In this document: piece after piece, positions 24,904 to 33,636 of the stretch
Layout: every line of letters begins with the position of its first letter
Numbering within the stretch: the first letter of the stretch is position 1
Source: Hymenobacter convexus
GTDB taxonomy: Bacteria; Bacteroidota; Bacteroidia; Cytophagales; Hymenobacteraceae
Direction of reading: 5' to 3'
DNA length: 64,000 nucleotides
Assembly: GCF_030580955.1 (NCBI RefSeq)
Contig: NZ_JAUQON010000005.1
Span: 1 to 64,000, forward strand
Program-made: the position numbers and the translations under genes
Notes under the pieces: model-generated
Databases searched by the model: none
Told to the model about the DNA's origin: nothing
What the model saw: only the letters and a program-made list of their open reading frames with translations

Positions 24904-27159
24904 ATGGACAACTTATCCAGAAGGTTACTGCAAGCGTCGTGCGCCGTTGCCCTCACCGCCGCCATCGCCTCCCCGGCCGAGGCGCAAAGCACGCGTAAGG
25001 ACCTCAAAACCGGCAACAAGTTCTTCGAGCAGGAAAATTACCGCGCTGCCATCCCGTACTACGAGAAGGTACTGGCCAAAGACCCGAACAACGCCAAAGC
25101 GCTGTTCAATGCTGGTATTTCCTATATGTCGTTCGACAAGGAGAAGGCCAGCGACTACATCTACAAGGCCCAAAAGCTGAAGCCGAAAGTGTCGAAAGAC
25201 GTGGAGTACTGGCTTGGCCGGGTCGACCACCTCAACTACAACTTCGACGAGGCCGTGGCCCACTTCCAGGCCTACAACGCCACGCTGAAGAAGAACGACC
25301 AGCGCAAGGAGGAAATCGCCCAGCTGATTAAGCACAGCCAGAACGCCAAGGTGCAGTTCAACTCGCCGAAGGACATCTTCGTGAAAAACCTGGGCCCGAC
25401 GGTGAACACGCCGTATTCGGAGCATAGCCCGGTTATTTCGTCGGATGACAAGCTGCTCATCTTCACCTCGCGCGGCGAAAACGTGACGGGTGCTTCGGGC
25501 AAGCCCAGCGACAAGAAAAACAAGGCCATTGCCGCCGACGGCGAGTACTACGAAGACGTATTCGAAACCACGCGCGTAGACGATGAAAACTGGCAGAAGC
25601 CCCGCTCGCTGAGCGGCGTGCTCAACGGCAAAGGCCACGATGCTTCCATCCAGCTGTTCGACAACGACAGCAAGCTGTTGATGTACCGCAACGATAACAA
25701 CGGCGACATCTTCGTTTCGGATAAAACCGGCGGCGACTGGTCGACGCCCAAACCGTTGAATGGCAACATCAACTCGAAGTCGTTCGAGTCGGATGCTTTC
25801 ATCACGCCTGACGGCAAAACCATCTACTTCTCGACGGGCAAGTACTCGGAGGACGGTACACTGGACCTTTACTACAGCACCCGCGCCGATGGCGGCGACT
25901 TTGGCCCGGCCAAGTCGCTTGGTGCAAACATCAACACCAAGTACGACGACGACAGCCCGTACCTGAGCAAGGACGGCAAGACGCTGTACTTCTCGTCGCG
26001 TGGTCACAACACGATGGGCGGCTACGATATCTTCAAGTCGGAGTGGGACAGCGTGGGCCGCAAGTGGGGCGCTGCTCAGAACATGGGCTACCCCGTAAAC
26101 ACCCCGGACGATGACTCCTACTACCGCCTGAGCCCCGATGGCTCGTATGCCTACCTCAGTTCGTACCGCATCGGCGGCTACGGTGAGAAGGACATCTACA
26201 CCATCAACTACATCAAGAACGCCAACATCAAGGGCAAGGTGTTCTCGGCTAAGGATAGCACCACGGTAATCCCGGGTGTGGAGCTGGTGTTCAGTGGTCA
26301 GCAAGCCGATAAAACGGCTCTGAGCTTCCGCGACATCTCGAAAACGGATGGCTCGTACCAAGTGGCCGTGCTTTCGGGCCGTACCTATCAGGTAGCGGTG
26401 AGCAAGGACGGTAAGCCGATTGAGACGCAGGAATTCCCGGTGCCGGTGTCGACGAATGACTCGACTACCATCATCAAGAACTTCTACATCAACTACGTCG
26501 ATACCACCAACAACGCTTACCTGGCCGCTCGGAACATCTATTTCGACACCGACAAGTACAAGCTGCGTCCGGAGTCGATTACGCGTCTGAACGAAATCAC
26601 CCAGTTCCTGACCACCAATTCGGGCATCAACATCTCGATTGAAGGCCACTGCGACTCGCGCAACACCGACGAGTACAACATGGTACTCGGCCAGAACCGC
26701 GCTCAGGCTGCCTACAACTACCTGAAGAAGCAGGGCATCACCGAAACCCGTATGAGCACCGTGAGCTACGGCGAGCGTCGTCCGGCTGCGCCGAACGATT
26801 CGCCCGAGAACATGCAGCTTAACCGCCGCGACGAGTTCAAAGTGGTGGGCGGCACGGGTGCCGGCATGATTGACAACTCGGGTGCTACCGGCACCGGCAT
26901 GGGCACTGGCTCGACCACGACCACCGGCACTTCGACCACGACGACCACCACGGCTACTCCGCTGTCTCCCGGCAAGAGCAAAGTGAAAATGGCCGACGGC
27001 ACCAAGGTAAAAACCAAGGTGGACGAAGATTCCGACAAAGTGAAAGTGAAAACCAAAGGCCCCGCTGGCGACACCAAAACAACCACCAAAAATGGTGAAT
27101 TGGAAGGCAAAGCCAAGGACGCCAATGGCGAGAAAACCAAAATCAAAGCCAAGAACTAA
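24904..27159 (+). CDS. PorE-like OmpA-family protein (TPR, beta-propeller, CRD, OmpA)
   Basis: A 751-residue exported protein. After a signal peptide (about residues 1-28, ending AEA-Q) come TPR-like helices (30-140), a PD40/WD40-type propeller region with repeated DGKTLYFSS-like strands (170-430), a carboxypeptidase-regulatory-like fold (440-525), and an OmpA peptidoglycan-binding domain with IEGHCDSRNTDEYNMVLGQN (near 580). This order is that of PorE, which anchors the type IX secretion trans-envelope ring to peptidoglycan. The C-terminal 100 residues are unusual: a Gly/Thr run followed by Lys/Asp-rich sequence. PorE itself is usually a lipoprotein; here no lipobox is seen, so a paralogue is possible. 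Confidence 0.82.
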   Translation: MDNLSRRLLQASCAVALTAAIASPAEAQSTRKDLKTGNKFFEQENYRAAIPYYEKVLAKDPNNAKALFNAGISYMSFDKEKASDYIYKAQKLKPKVSKDVEYWLGRVDHLNYNFDEAVAHFQAYNATLKKNDQRKEEIAQLIKHSQNAKVQFNSPKDIFVKNLGPTVNTPYSEHSPVISSDDKLLIFTSRGENVTGASGKPSDKKNKAIAADGEYYEDVFETTRVDDENWQKPRSLSGVLNGKGHDASIQLFDNDSKLLMYRNDNNGDIFVSDKTGGDWSTPKPLNGNINSKSFESDAFITPDGKTIYFSTGKYSEDGTLDLYYSTRADGGDFGPAKSLGANINTKYDDDSPYLSKDGKTLYFSSRGHNTMGGYDIFKSEWDSVGRKWGAAQNMGYPVNTPDDDSYYRLSPDGSYAYLSSYRIGGYGEKDIYTINYIKNANIKGKVFSAKDSTTVIPGVELVFSGQQADKTALSFRDISKTDGSYQVAVLSGRTYQVAVSKDGKPIETQEFPVPVSTNDSTTIIKNFYINYVDTTNNAYLAARNIYFDTDKYKLRPESITRLNEITQFLTTNSGINISIEGHCDSRNTDEYNMVLGQNRAQAAYNYLKKQGITETRMSTVSYGERRPAAPNDSPENMQLNRRDEFKVVGGTGAGMIDNSGATGTGMGTGSTTTTGTSTTTTTTATPLSPGKSKVKMADGTKVKTKVDEDSDKVKVKTKGPAGDTKTTTKNGELEGKAKDANGEKTKIKAKN

Positions 27160-27183
27160 TCCTGGTTGAGGTTAAAAGTTGGG

Positions 27184-27220
27184 AAGCGGGCTGGGCAGTA
27201 TGTCCGGCCCGCTTTTTTTG
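27184..27220 (+). terminator. Rho-independent terminator
   Basis: AGCGGGC and GCCCGCT arms around a 14-base loop, followed by TTTTTTT, 25 bp after the OmpA-family gene. Confidence 0.85.
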
Positions 27221-27333
27221 CCATTATGGTGGCAGTTTATTCAAATAGTAATTGCTTTTTTTAACAAACCTGTGCGGTTGGGCGTTTGGGGAAAGCAATT
27301 TTCCCGCATCCTTACCGTTCTTTGCGCCCGCTC

Positions 27334-28062
27334 ATGGCCGTATTACCCTACAAAGACAACTCCGCCGACAAGAAATCGCAGGTTGCCCAGATGTTTAATT
27401 CCATCGCCGGCAAATACGATTTCCTCAACCACTTCCTCAGCGTGGGCACCGATATTTATTGGCGGCGCAAGGCGGTGGACGAGTTGAAAGCATTGCGGCC
27501 GGCACGCATTCTGGACATTGCCACCGGCACCGCCGATTTTGCCATTGAAACCCTTCGCGCAGCTTCGCCCGACGCGCAGGTGACCGGCGTGGACATTTCG
27601 GAAGGAATGTTGGAGGTGGGCCGCCGCAAGCTGGCCGCTAAAGGCCTCGGCAACCGCATTCAACTCGAACTCGGCGACTCGGAAAACCTGCCGTTTGCCG
27701 ATGGCGAGTTTGATGCCGTGACGGCCTCTTTTGGCGTGCGCAACTTTGCGCATCTGGAGGCGGGTCTGGCCGAGATGCAGCGCGTGCTGCGGCCGGGCGG
27801 CAAGCTGGTGATACTTGAATTCAGCAAGCCGACGGCGTTTCCGCTTAAGCAAGCATATAATTTTTACTTCCGCCGGGTGCTGCCGGTTTTTGGCAAGCTT
27901 ATTTCCAAAGACCAGTCGGCCTACACATATCTGCCTGCTTCGGTGCAGGCATTCCCCGACGGCTCCGATTTTCTGGCCATTCTGGCCAAAGTCGGCTTTA
28001 AAGAACCTGCATGGCAACCCCTCACTTTCGGTATAAGCTCCATTTACACGGCGCACAAGTAA
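27334..28062 (+). CDS. ubiE: Demethylmenaquinone methyltransferase
   Basis: A 242-residue class I methyltransferase (MenG/UbiE) for the last step of menaquinone synthesis, the respiratory quinone of Bacteroidota. Visible: NSIAGKYDFLNHFLSVGTD near residue 22, SAM motif I (DIATGTADFAIE), and VTASFGVRNFAHLEAGLAEM. Start taken at 27334 (MAVLPYKDNSADKK). The end overlaps the porT frame by 52 bp, as in other Bacteroidota where ubiE and porT are neighbours. Confidence 0.94.
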   Translation: MAVLPYKDNSADKKSQVAQMFNSIAGKYDFLNHFLSVGTDIYWRRKAVDELKALRPARILDIATGTADFAIETLRAASPDAQVTGVDISEGMLEVGRRKLAAKGLGNRIQLELGDSENLPFADGEFDAVTASFGVRNFAHLEAGLAEMQRVLRPGGKLVILEFSKPTAFPLKQAYNFYFRRVLPVFGKLISKDQSAYTYLPASVQAFPDGSDFLAILAKVGFKEPAWQPLTFGISSIYTAHK

Positions 28063-28811
28063 CGCGCCTCGCCTTGGTGGGGGCCGTGCTGCTGTTGCTG
28101 CCCACGCTGGCGCAGGCACAGCGCAAGGCCCAGTCGCGGGCAAACCGCGGCAAGAACGGCACCCTGAAATCCATTACGGTGCAGAACCTGCCTTCGTACG
28201 ACGAGCGGTGGTTTCATCCGGGCATGTACGTGGCGTTCACCAATTCGCGCTTCAACGTCGAACAGTCGGCGCAGTACGTGGCCCGGCAGAATATGACGGC
28301 CAATGCCATCAACAGCCCTAGTCTGGGGGTGGGTTTTATTGGGGATGCGCGCATTGGCGGGCCTCGCTCGCCGTTCATCTTCCGGTTTGCGCCGGGGGTG
28401 AGCTTTCTCACGCGCAAGGTGGAGTTTATCCCGCGCGGCACCCCATCTGACTCCATTGTGACGCAGGATGTGACGGCTACCGTGGTGCAGTTTCCGCTGC
28501 TGCTCAAGTACCAGTCGGACCGGCGGCGCAACGCGCGCATGTACATGATTGCGGGCATCAGCCCCAGCGTGACGGCCAGCAACCGCCGCAGCGACCCGCT
28601 ACGCAACCAGCTGCGCACCCTGAACAGCGACCTGACCCTGGAATATGGCGTGGGGCTGGATTTGTTCTATCCTTTGTTTAAGCTGGCGCCAGAACTGCGC
28701 TTTTCGCACGGCCTGCGCAATCTGCTGGTGGCCCACAACGACATGCTGAGTACCAGCTTGCAGAGCCTGAGCACCAATTCGGTTACGCTGTACATCAATA
28801 TCCAGAACTAA
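28011..28811 (+). CDS. porT: PorT-family outer membrane protein (type IX secretion)
   Basis: A 266-residue outer-membrane beta-barrel protein. The hydrophobic signal (LALVGAVLLLLPTLAQAQ, residues 20-37) is preceded by a long N-terminus that overlaps ubiE. The mature part shows alternating beta-strand pattern (FRFAPGVSFLTRKVEFI, VQFPLLLKYQSDRR, ELRFSHGLRNLL). PorT is needed for type IX secretion and gliding; the ubiE-porT gene order is known in Flavobacterium. Identification rests on that order and the barrel features, since the family is divergent. Confidence 0.78.
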   Translation: MATPHFRYKLHLHGAQVTRLALVGAVLLLLPTLAQAQRKAQSRANRGKNGTLKSITVQNLPSYDERWFHPGMYVAFTNSRFNVEQSAQYVARQNMTANAINSPSLGVGFIGDARIGGPRSPFIFRFAPGVSFLTRKVEFIPRGTPSDSIVTQDVTATVVQFPLLLKYQSDRRRNARMYMIAGISPSVTASNRRSDPLRNQLRTLNSDLTLEYGVGLDLFYPLFKLAPELRFSHGLRNLLVAHNDMLSTSLQSLSTNSVTLYINIQN

Positions 28812-28889
28812 GTTAGTTGCTGGTTGTCAGTTGTTTGTATCCGACAGCTGTTCAAAAGAGCTAACAACCAGCAACTGACAACAATAACT
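28811..28889. repeat. Family C inverted repeat (GTTGCTGGTTGTCAGTTG)
   Basis: Left GTTGCTGGTTGTCAGTTG modules pair with right CAACCAGCAACTGACAAC modules. It fills the whole gap from the porT stop to the SDR start codon at 28890. A second copy is at 47431. Confidence 0.85.
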
Positions 28890-29636
28890 ATGCGGACTGC
28901 ATTTATTACCGGCGCCTCGTCGGGCATTGGCCGGGCCACGGCTGTGGCGCTGGCGGGGGCTGGATTTGAGTTGGTGGTGACGGGCCGGCGCCGGGAGCGC
29001 CTCGATGAGCTGGCGGCCGAACTGGCCCCGGTGCCGGTGCACGTGCTGGCTTTTGACGTGCGCGACCGGGCAGCGGTGGCCGCTGCCGTGGCCACGCTGC
29101 CCGCTGCCCTGCGGGCCCCCGATGTGCTGGTGAACAACGCCGGCGGGGCCCACGGGCTCAACCCCATTCAGGCCGGCGACCCCAACGACTGGGACCAGAT
29201 GCTGGATGCCAACGTGCGCGGCCTGCTGAACGTGACGCACGCGCTGCTGCCGGGCATGACGGCCCGCCAAACCGGCTTCATCCTGAACATCGGCTCCATT
29301 GCCGGGCAGGAGGCCTACGCCAACGGCAACGTGTATTGTGCCAGCAAAGCGGCCGTGCAGATGCTCACCAAAACCATGCGCCTCGACCTGCTGCCCACCG
29401 GCGTGCGCGTGGCCGAAGTGAACCCCGGCGCGGTGGAAACCGAGTTTTCGCAGGTGCGCTTCAAGGGCGACGAGGCGCGGGCGGCAAAGGTATACGAAGG
29501 ATTCGAACCGTTGCGGCCGGAAGATATTGCCGACGTCATTGTGTTTATGGTGACGCGGCCTCCGCATGTAACCATCGCGGAAGTGTTGGTGCTGGCCGGG
29601 GCGCAAGGCGCGGCTACCACGATAAATCGCAAGTAA
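28890..29636 (+). CDS. Short-chain dehydrogenase/reductase (YdfG-like)
   Basis: A 248-residue NAD(P)-dependent oxidoreductase. Cofactor motif TGASSGIGRAT at residues 8-18, NNAGG near 87, and the catalytic Tyr and Lys in VYCASKAAV near 150. Arg residues after the second strand (TGRRRERL) favour NADP. Similarity in pattern to YdfG suggests 3-hydroxy acid or serine oxidation, but substrate is uncertain. The start codon directly abuts repeat DNA, with no Shine-Dalgarno sequence. Confidence 0.88.
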   Translation: MRTAFITGASSGIGRATAVALAGAGFELVVTGRRRERLDELAAELAPVPVHVLAFDVRDRAAVAAAVATLPAALRAPDVLVNNAGGAHGLNPIQAGDPNDWDQMLDANVRGLLNVTHALLPGMTARQTGFILNIGSIAGQEAYANGNVYCASKAAVQMLTKTMRLDLLPTGVRVAEVNPGAVETEFSQVRFKGDEARAAKVYEGFEPLRPEDIADVIVFMVTRPPHVTIAEVLVLAGAQGAATTINRK

Positions 29637-29649
29637 TTCGCTTCAGATG

Positions 29650-29695
29650 AGCAAGCCCCGCCGGCCGCGCTATCGCGTTGCGGGCGGGGCTTGCT
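29650..29695. terminator. Bidirectional terminator
   Basis: AGCAAGCCCCGCC pairs with GGCGGGGCTTGCT around an 18-bp loop, between the convergent SDR and alpha/beta-hydrolase genes. It overlaps the hydrolase stop codon. Confidence 0.8.
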
Positions 29696-30347
29696 ATTGG
29701 CCGGAAAGGAGTACCCTTTCCAGGATGGAACGGTTTAGCTCGTGCTTGCCGGCAAAGGTGACCAACTGCGTATTGGCTCCGAACTGCTGCAGCTGCACTT
29801 GTTGTTGCTCCGCCTGGGCGAGGGAGATGTATGCATCTTCGGTGCCAATGACGAAGGTGAGCGGGAGGCCCTGCAGGAGTTGGCGGGCGGTGGCGGGGGC
29901 AATATCCGGTGGGAAGCTACCGGCCCAGAGGATGAGGTGTGCGGGCCGAAACGACGCCTGCGCCAGCCACCGGCCCACCGTGGCGGTGCCCTGCGAAAAA
30001 CCCAGCACGGTGATTTGAACGTTGGAAGGACACTCGGCCAACACCTTTTCGGCCAGTTGATTCAGAAAGCCGATGTGGTCGGCAATTTCGTGCTGGCGGT
30101 CGTCGCTGGTCATCCAGCTGGCGCCCACGCGGCCACCGTTGCCGCGGAGATAGAAACGGGAGAGGCCTTCGGGCGCAACGATGACGGTGTGCGGGTCGGC
30201 CTCGGCAAGAAAGCTGAAATGGCGGATGAAGTAGGCGGCCAGCTGGCCGTAGCCGTGGCACACAAACAATACGCGGCGCGTGGCGGCCGAAAGGTCGCCC
30301 AGCTGCTGGTAGCGCGCGGTGCGGGCAACGGTGAGGTGGCGCTCCAT
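29694..30347 (-). CDS. Alpha/beta-hydrolase, carboxylesterase/phospholipase type
   Basis: A 217-residue serine hydrolase with HGYGQ oxyanion region near residue 31, nucleophile in GFSQG near 118, Asp in IGTEDAYIS and His in FAGKHELN near the end. The motif set fits the YpfH/esterase family. No signal peptide, so cytoplasmic. It lies 4 bp downstream of cdd and is probably co-transcribed with it. Confidence 0.85.
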   Translation of the reverse strand: MERHLTVARTARYQQLGDLSAATRRVLFVCHGYGQLAAYFIRHFSFLAEADPHTVIVAPEGLSRFYLRGNGGRVGASWMTSDDRQHEIADHIGFLNQLAEKVLAECPSNVQITVLGFSQGTATVGRWLAQASFRPAHLILWAGSFPPDIAPATARQLLQGLPLTFVIGTEDAYISLAQAEQQQVQLQQFGANTQLVTFAGKHELNRSILERVLLSGQ

Positions 30348-30351
30348 GCGG

Positions 30352-30849
30352 CTAGGCCGGCGGCAGGTCGTCGGCCGAGAAGTTGAAGGGCATGAGGGTG
30401 GCCAGGGTGCTGAAACGCAGGATGGTGCCGTTGCGGCTGGGCAGCAGCAGTGGAATGGGTTGGCTCTGCCGGCTTTCGTATTCGAGCATCACCTGGCGGC
30501 AGGCCCCGCAGGGAAAGGCCGCGCCAAACTCGCCGTGGCTGGGCCGGGCGGCCACGGCCATGGCCACAATGGGCGCGTGGCCGGGCTGGCTGGCCGCGAG
30601 GCCGAACAGGGCGGTGCGCTCGGCGCAGAGGCCGGAGGGGTAGGCGGCGTTTTCCTGGTTGGTGCCTTTGAAAATGGTGCCATCGGCGAGGAGCAGGGCG
30701 GCCCCGACGTGGAAGCCGGAGTAAGGCGCGTAGGCCTGGTCGGTGGCGTCGCGGGCGGCCTGCCAGGTAGCTTGCTCGGAGGGGGTGAGTTCGGTGGCGG
30801 AGTCCAGCTCTTCGAATGTAATGAGCTGCTGGCGAGAATTGCGGGCCAT
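30352..30849 (-). CDS. cdd: Cytidine deaminase
   Basis: A 165-residue pyrimidine-salvage enzyme that converts cytidine to uridine. Zinc and catalytic residues lie in NAAYPSGLCAERTALF (near residue 69) and PCGACRQVMLEYES. Start at 30849 gives MARNSRQQLITFEELDS; the upstream frame only reads through a palindromic repeat. A TATCTTCG box, one mismatch from consensus, is at 30870 on the minus strand. Confidence 0.93.
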   Translation of the reverse strand: MARNSRQQLITFEELDSATELTPSEQATWQAARDATDQAYAPYSGFHVGAALLLADGTIFKGTNQENAAYPSGLCAERTALFGLAASQPGHAPIVAMAVAARPSHGEFGAAFPCGACRQVMLEYESRQSQPIPLLLPSRNGTILRFSTLATLMPFNFSADDLPPA

Positions 30850-30908
30850 AGGGATGGGAATAGGGGCGGCGAAGATAGGGCGCTGCGGGTGAACGGGAAG
30901 GAAACCAC

Positions 30909-30997
30909 CTGTCATCCTGAGCGCAGCGAAGGACCTTCTCACGTCAGAACAAATCTTTTTAACGTGAGAAGGTCCTTCGCTGCGCTCAGGACGACAG
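30909..30997. repeat. Family A palindromic repeat (CTGTCATCCTGA subtype)
   Basis: Arms of about 36 bp beginning CTGTCATCCTGAGCGCAGCG with one mismatch near the right end (GACGACAG). It lies between the divergent cdd and saccharopine dehydrogenase-like genes. Confidence 0.9.
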
Positions 30998-31027
30998 ACG
31001 GCGTTCGTTTCATTACCCCCCTCGCTC

Positions 31028-31035
31028 TACTTTTG
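31028..31035 (+). promoter_or_regulatory. Putative -7 box for the saccharopine dehydrogenase-like gene
   Basis: TACTTTTG, matching TAnnTTTG, with 4 bp to the ATG at 31040. Predicts a leaderless or nearly leaderless mRNA. Confidence 0.65.
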
Positions 31036-31039
31036 CCGC

Positions 31040-32386
31040 ATGACTTCCCGCCTGTTGCTCCTCGGGGCTGGCCGCTCGGCCTCGTCCCTCATTCAATACC
31101 TGCTGCGCCACGCGCCCACCGAAAACTGGTTTCTGACGGTGGCCGACGTGAACCCCGCCCACCTGGTGCCGGTGCTGGCCGCGCACTCGCAGTACGCCCG
31201 CGCCGTGCCGTTTTCAACCGAGAACGAAGCGCAGCTGGACGAGCTGGTGGCCCAGGCCGACGTGGTGATTTCGATGCTGCCGGCCCTGCTGCACCCGGTG
31301 GTGGCGCGGGCCTGCGTGCGGCACGGCCGGCACCTGGCCACGGCCAGCTACGTGAGCCCCGAGATTCGGGCGCTGCACGACGAGGCGCAGGCCGCCGGCG
31401 TAACGCTGCTCATGGAATGCGGCTTGGACCCCGGCCTCGACCACATGTCGGCGATGCGGGCCATTGCGCACATTCGGGCGCGGGGCGGGCGCATCACCAC
31501 CTTCAAGAGCTACTGCGGCGGCTTGCTGGCCCCCGCGGCGGAGGGCGACAATCCGTGGAAATACAAGTTCACCTGGAACCCGCGCAACGTAGTGCTGGCC
31601 GGCCAGAGCACCGCCAAATTCCTGGAAAACGGGCACCCGCGCTTTATTCCGTACCAGCAATTATTTGCCCGCACCGAGACGCTGACGGTGCCCGGATACG
31701 GCGAGTTTGAGGGCTACGCCAACCGCGACTCGCTCAGCTACCGGGCGCCGTATGGGCTGGAAGATATTCCGACCATTCTGCGCGGCACGCTGCGCCGGCC
31801 GGGCTACTGCGCCGCTTGGCATGCGCTGGTGCGCCTGGGCCTGACGGACGACAGCGTGAACCTCGACAACCCCGAAACCATGACCTGGGCCGAGCTGGTG
31901 GCGGCGTATCTGCCCACGTCGCACAGTCCGCACCTCGACCTGGCGCCGCGCGTGGCCACCTACCTCGGCCTCAACCCCACCGGCAAAGAAATGGGCCGGC
32001 TGACCTGGCTGGGCCTGTTTTCGGACCGGCCCGTGGGTCACGCCCATGCCACGCCCGCCCAACTGCTGGAACGGCTGCTGGCCGAAAAGTGGCAGCTCCA
32101 GCCCCACGACCACGACCTGATTGTGATGCAGCACCTCTTCGAATTTGAATTGGACGGCGCCCCGCACCGCCTCACCTCATCGCTGGCCGTGGAGGGCGAC
32201 GACGCCACCCACACCGGCATGGCCAAAACCGTGGGCCTGCCCCTGGGCATGGCCGTGCGCCGCCTGCTGCGCGGCGAAGTGCCCCAACGCGGCGTGCTGA
32301 TTCCGGTGCAGCCGGAGCTGTACGAGCCCATTCTGGACGAGCTGGCCGCTGGGTACGGCATTCGGTTCGAGGAAGTGGAAGGCTAA
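31040..32386 (+). CDS. Saccharopine dehydrogenase family protein
   Basis: A 448-residue NAD(P)-binding protein with an N-terminal Rossmann motif (LLLGAGRSASSLIQYLL), the conserved MECGLDPGLDHMSAM (near residue 131) and a C-terminal saccharopine-dehydrogenase domain. The family includes lysine-catabolic saccharopine dehydrogenase and carboxynorspermidine synthase relatives; the pattern fits the LYS9-like group. Start chosen at 31040, just after the promoter box. Confidence 0.87.
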   Translation: MTSRLLLLGAGRSASSLIQYLLRHAPTENWFLTVADVNPAHLVPVLAAHSQYARAVPFSTENEAQLDELVAQADVVISMLPALLHPVVARACVRHGRHLATASYVSPEIRALHDEAQAAGVTLLMECGLDPGLDHMSAMRAIAHIRARGGRITTFKSYCGGLLAPAAEGDNPWKYKFTWNPRNVVLAGQSTAKFLENGHPRFIPYQQLFARTETLTVPGYGEFEGYANRDSLSYRAPYGLEDIPTILRGTLRRPGYCAAWHALVRLGLTDDSVNLDNPETMTWAELVAAYLPTSHSPHLDLAPRVATYLGLNPTGKEMGRLTWLGLFSDRPVGHAHATPAQLLERLLAEKWQLQPHDHDLIVMQHLFEFELDGAPHRLTSSLAVEGDDATHTGMAKTVGLPLGMAVRRLLRGEVPQRGVLIPVQPELYEPILDELAAGYGIRFEEVEG

Positions 32387-32610
32387 GGGCCGCGCCCGAA
32401 GCCGAGCCGGCAGATGGCGGGCCGGGAAGTGAAAGTGCTGGCGCTGCGGCTTGCCGCGAATGTCGGCCGAGTGGGCTTTCCCAATCGGTAGAATTCGATG
32501 CTGGCAGCTTACCATTCGGGGCTGTAGCGGCCGTCTTTCGCCAGGCTAGCCGTGGTGTAACGGCTCCTGATACTGCAATAGTAGCCTGGCAATGGGCGTT
32601 ACTTGCGGGC

Positions 32611-33606
32611 ATGATACCACTCCGGGCTTACTTACTATTGCGCGGCCGTCTGCTGTTGCGCTTGCTCGGCGAAGTGGGGGTGGTGCGGCTGGCGCTGTTG
32701 GGGCCGGTGTTGGCGGTGATGCTGGGACGGGCTTTGGTGCTGGCCGCGCCCCACCCGATAGGCCAGTGGGCTGTGCCGGTGCTGGTGGCGCTGGCCCTGG
32801 CCTCGGCCCACCGGCAGCGGGCCGACTTACGTTTTCTGGCCACCAGCGCGCCGGATTATCATTGGTGGGTGGCCGCAGAATACGCCTTGGTGGCGCTGCC
32901 GGCCGCGGTGGTGCTGCTGGCGTTTGGCGGCTGGAGTGCGGCCGCGCTCACGCTGGGGCTGGCCCCGGCCGCGGCCGCCCTGCCCCCCGCCCGCGAAAGC
33001 CGCAGCACCCGGCAGCGGGCGCACAGCTTGTTTCGGAGCGAGGCGTTTGAGTGGGTGAGTGGCTTGCGGGCGGGTGGCCATTGGGCGTGGCCAGCGCTGC
33101 TGGCCGGGGCCGTTTGGCAGCACGAGACGCCCTTGGGTCCGGGCCTAGCCCTGCTAGGATGGCTGCTGGTGCTGCTAGGTAGCTACGGCACGCCGGAGCC
33201 GCTGGCCATGCTGGCGGTGGCTGCGCGCACCCCGCAGCAGTTTCTGCGCCGCCGCCTGGCACTGGGCACAGGCTACGCCGCCCTGACCGGGGCACCATTT
33301 TTCTGGCTGTTGGCGGCGGGGCCCGCTGGCGTGGGGGGCACGCTGGCGGTAGGCGTCTTCTGGCTGGGGCTGGTGGCGCTGCTGATTTTGACCAAATATG
33401 CTTTTTATCCCAATGCGGTGCACATCCGGACTACGCAGGCCCTCGTGGTGGGGGTGGCGCTGCTGTTGCCCGGCCACCCGGTGTACCCGGTGTTGCTGCT
33501 GGTGGCCGTGGGCGGGCTCGTCTGGCAAAGCCAGCGCCGGCTGCGCGCGGTGCTGGGGGAGTATAGACCGACACCAGAACGTCATGCAGCGCGCAGCGAA
33601 GCATGA
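32611..33606 (+). CDS. Multi-pass membrane protein, likely ABC permease partner
   Basis: A 331-residue protein dominated by Leu/Ala/Val/Gly, with roughly eight membrane segments and a basic RRRLALGTGYAAL loop near residue 215. No family recognised. It is followed 30 bp later by an ABC ATPase gene, so it is plausibly the permease of a two-gene transporter. The last 10 or so residues (after GEYRPTPE) and the stop codon are encoded by a collapsed family A repeat, so the native C-terminus may have been altered. Confidence 0.65.
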   Translation: MIPLRAYLLLRGRLLLRLLGEVGVVRLALLGPVLAVMLGRALVLAAPHPIGQWAVPVLVALALASAHRQRADLRFLATSAPDYHWWVAAEYALVALPAAVVLLAFGGWSAAALTLGLAPAAAALPPARESRSTRQRAHSLFRSEAFEWVSGLRAGGHWAWPALLAGAVWQHETPLGPGLALLGWLLVLLGSYGTPEPLAMLAVAARTPQQFLRRRLALGTGYAALTGAPFFWLLAAGPAGVGGTLAVGVFWLGLVALLILTKYAFYPNAVHIRTTQALVVGVALLLPGHPVYPVLLLVAVGGLVWQSQRRLRAVLGEYRPTPERHAARSEA

Positions 33607-33610
33607 TGTT
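33577..33610. repeat. Collapsed family A repeat inside a gene end
   Basis: GAACGTCATGCAGCGCGCAG followed closely by GCATGATGTT, i.e. family A termini without most of the centre. It encodes the C-terminus and stop of the membrane protein gene. Confidence 0.7.
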
Positions 33611-33636
33611 TTAGCGTCAAATATTCATTCAATAAC

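Noticed and set aside
24925..26649. 574-residue minus-strand ORF opposite the PorE-like gene
   Set aside because: It is an antisense shadow of high-GC coding sequence; the plus frame has clear domains and the minus frame has low-complexity Val/Arg content.
30850..30942. Longer cytidine deaminase start giving RSFAALRMTG
   Set aside because: This peptide is the translation of a family A palindrome (the same words arise at 14500), so it is not part of the protein.
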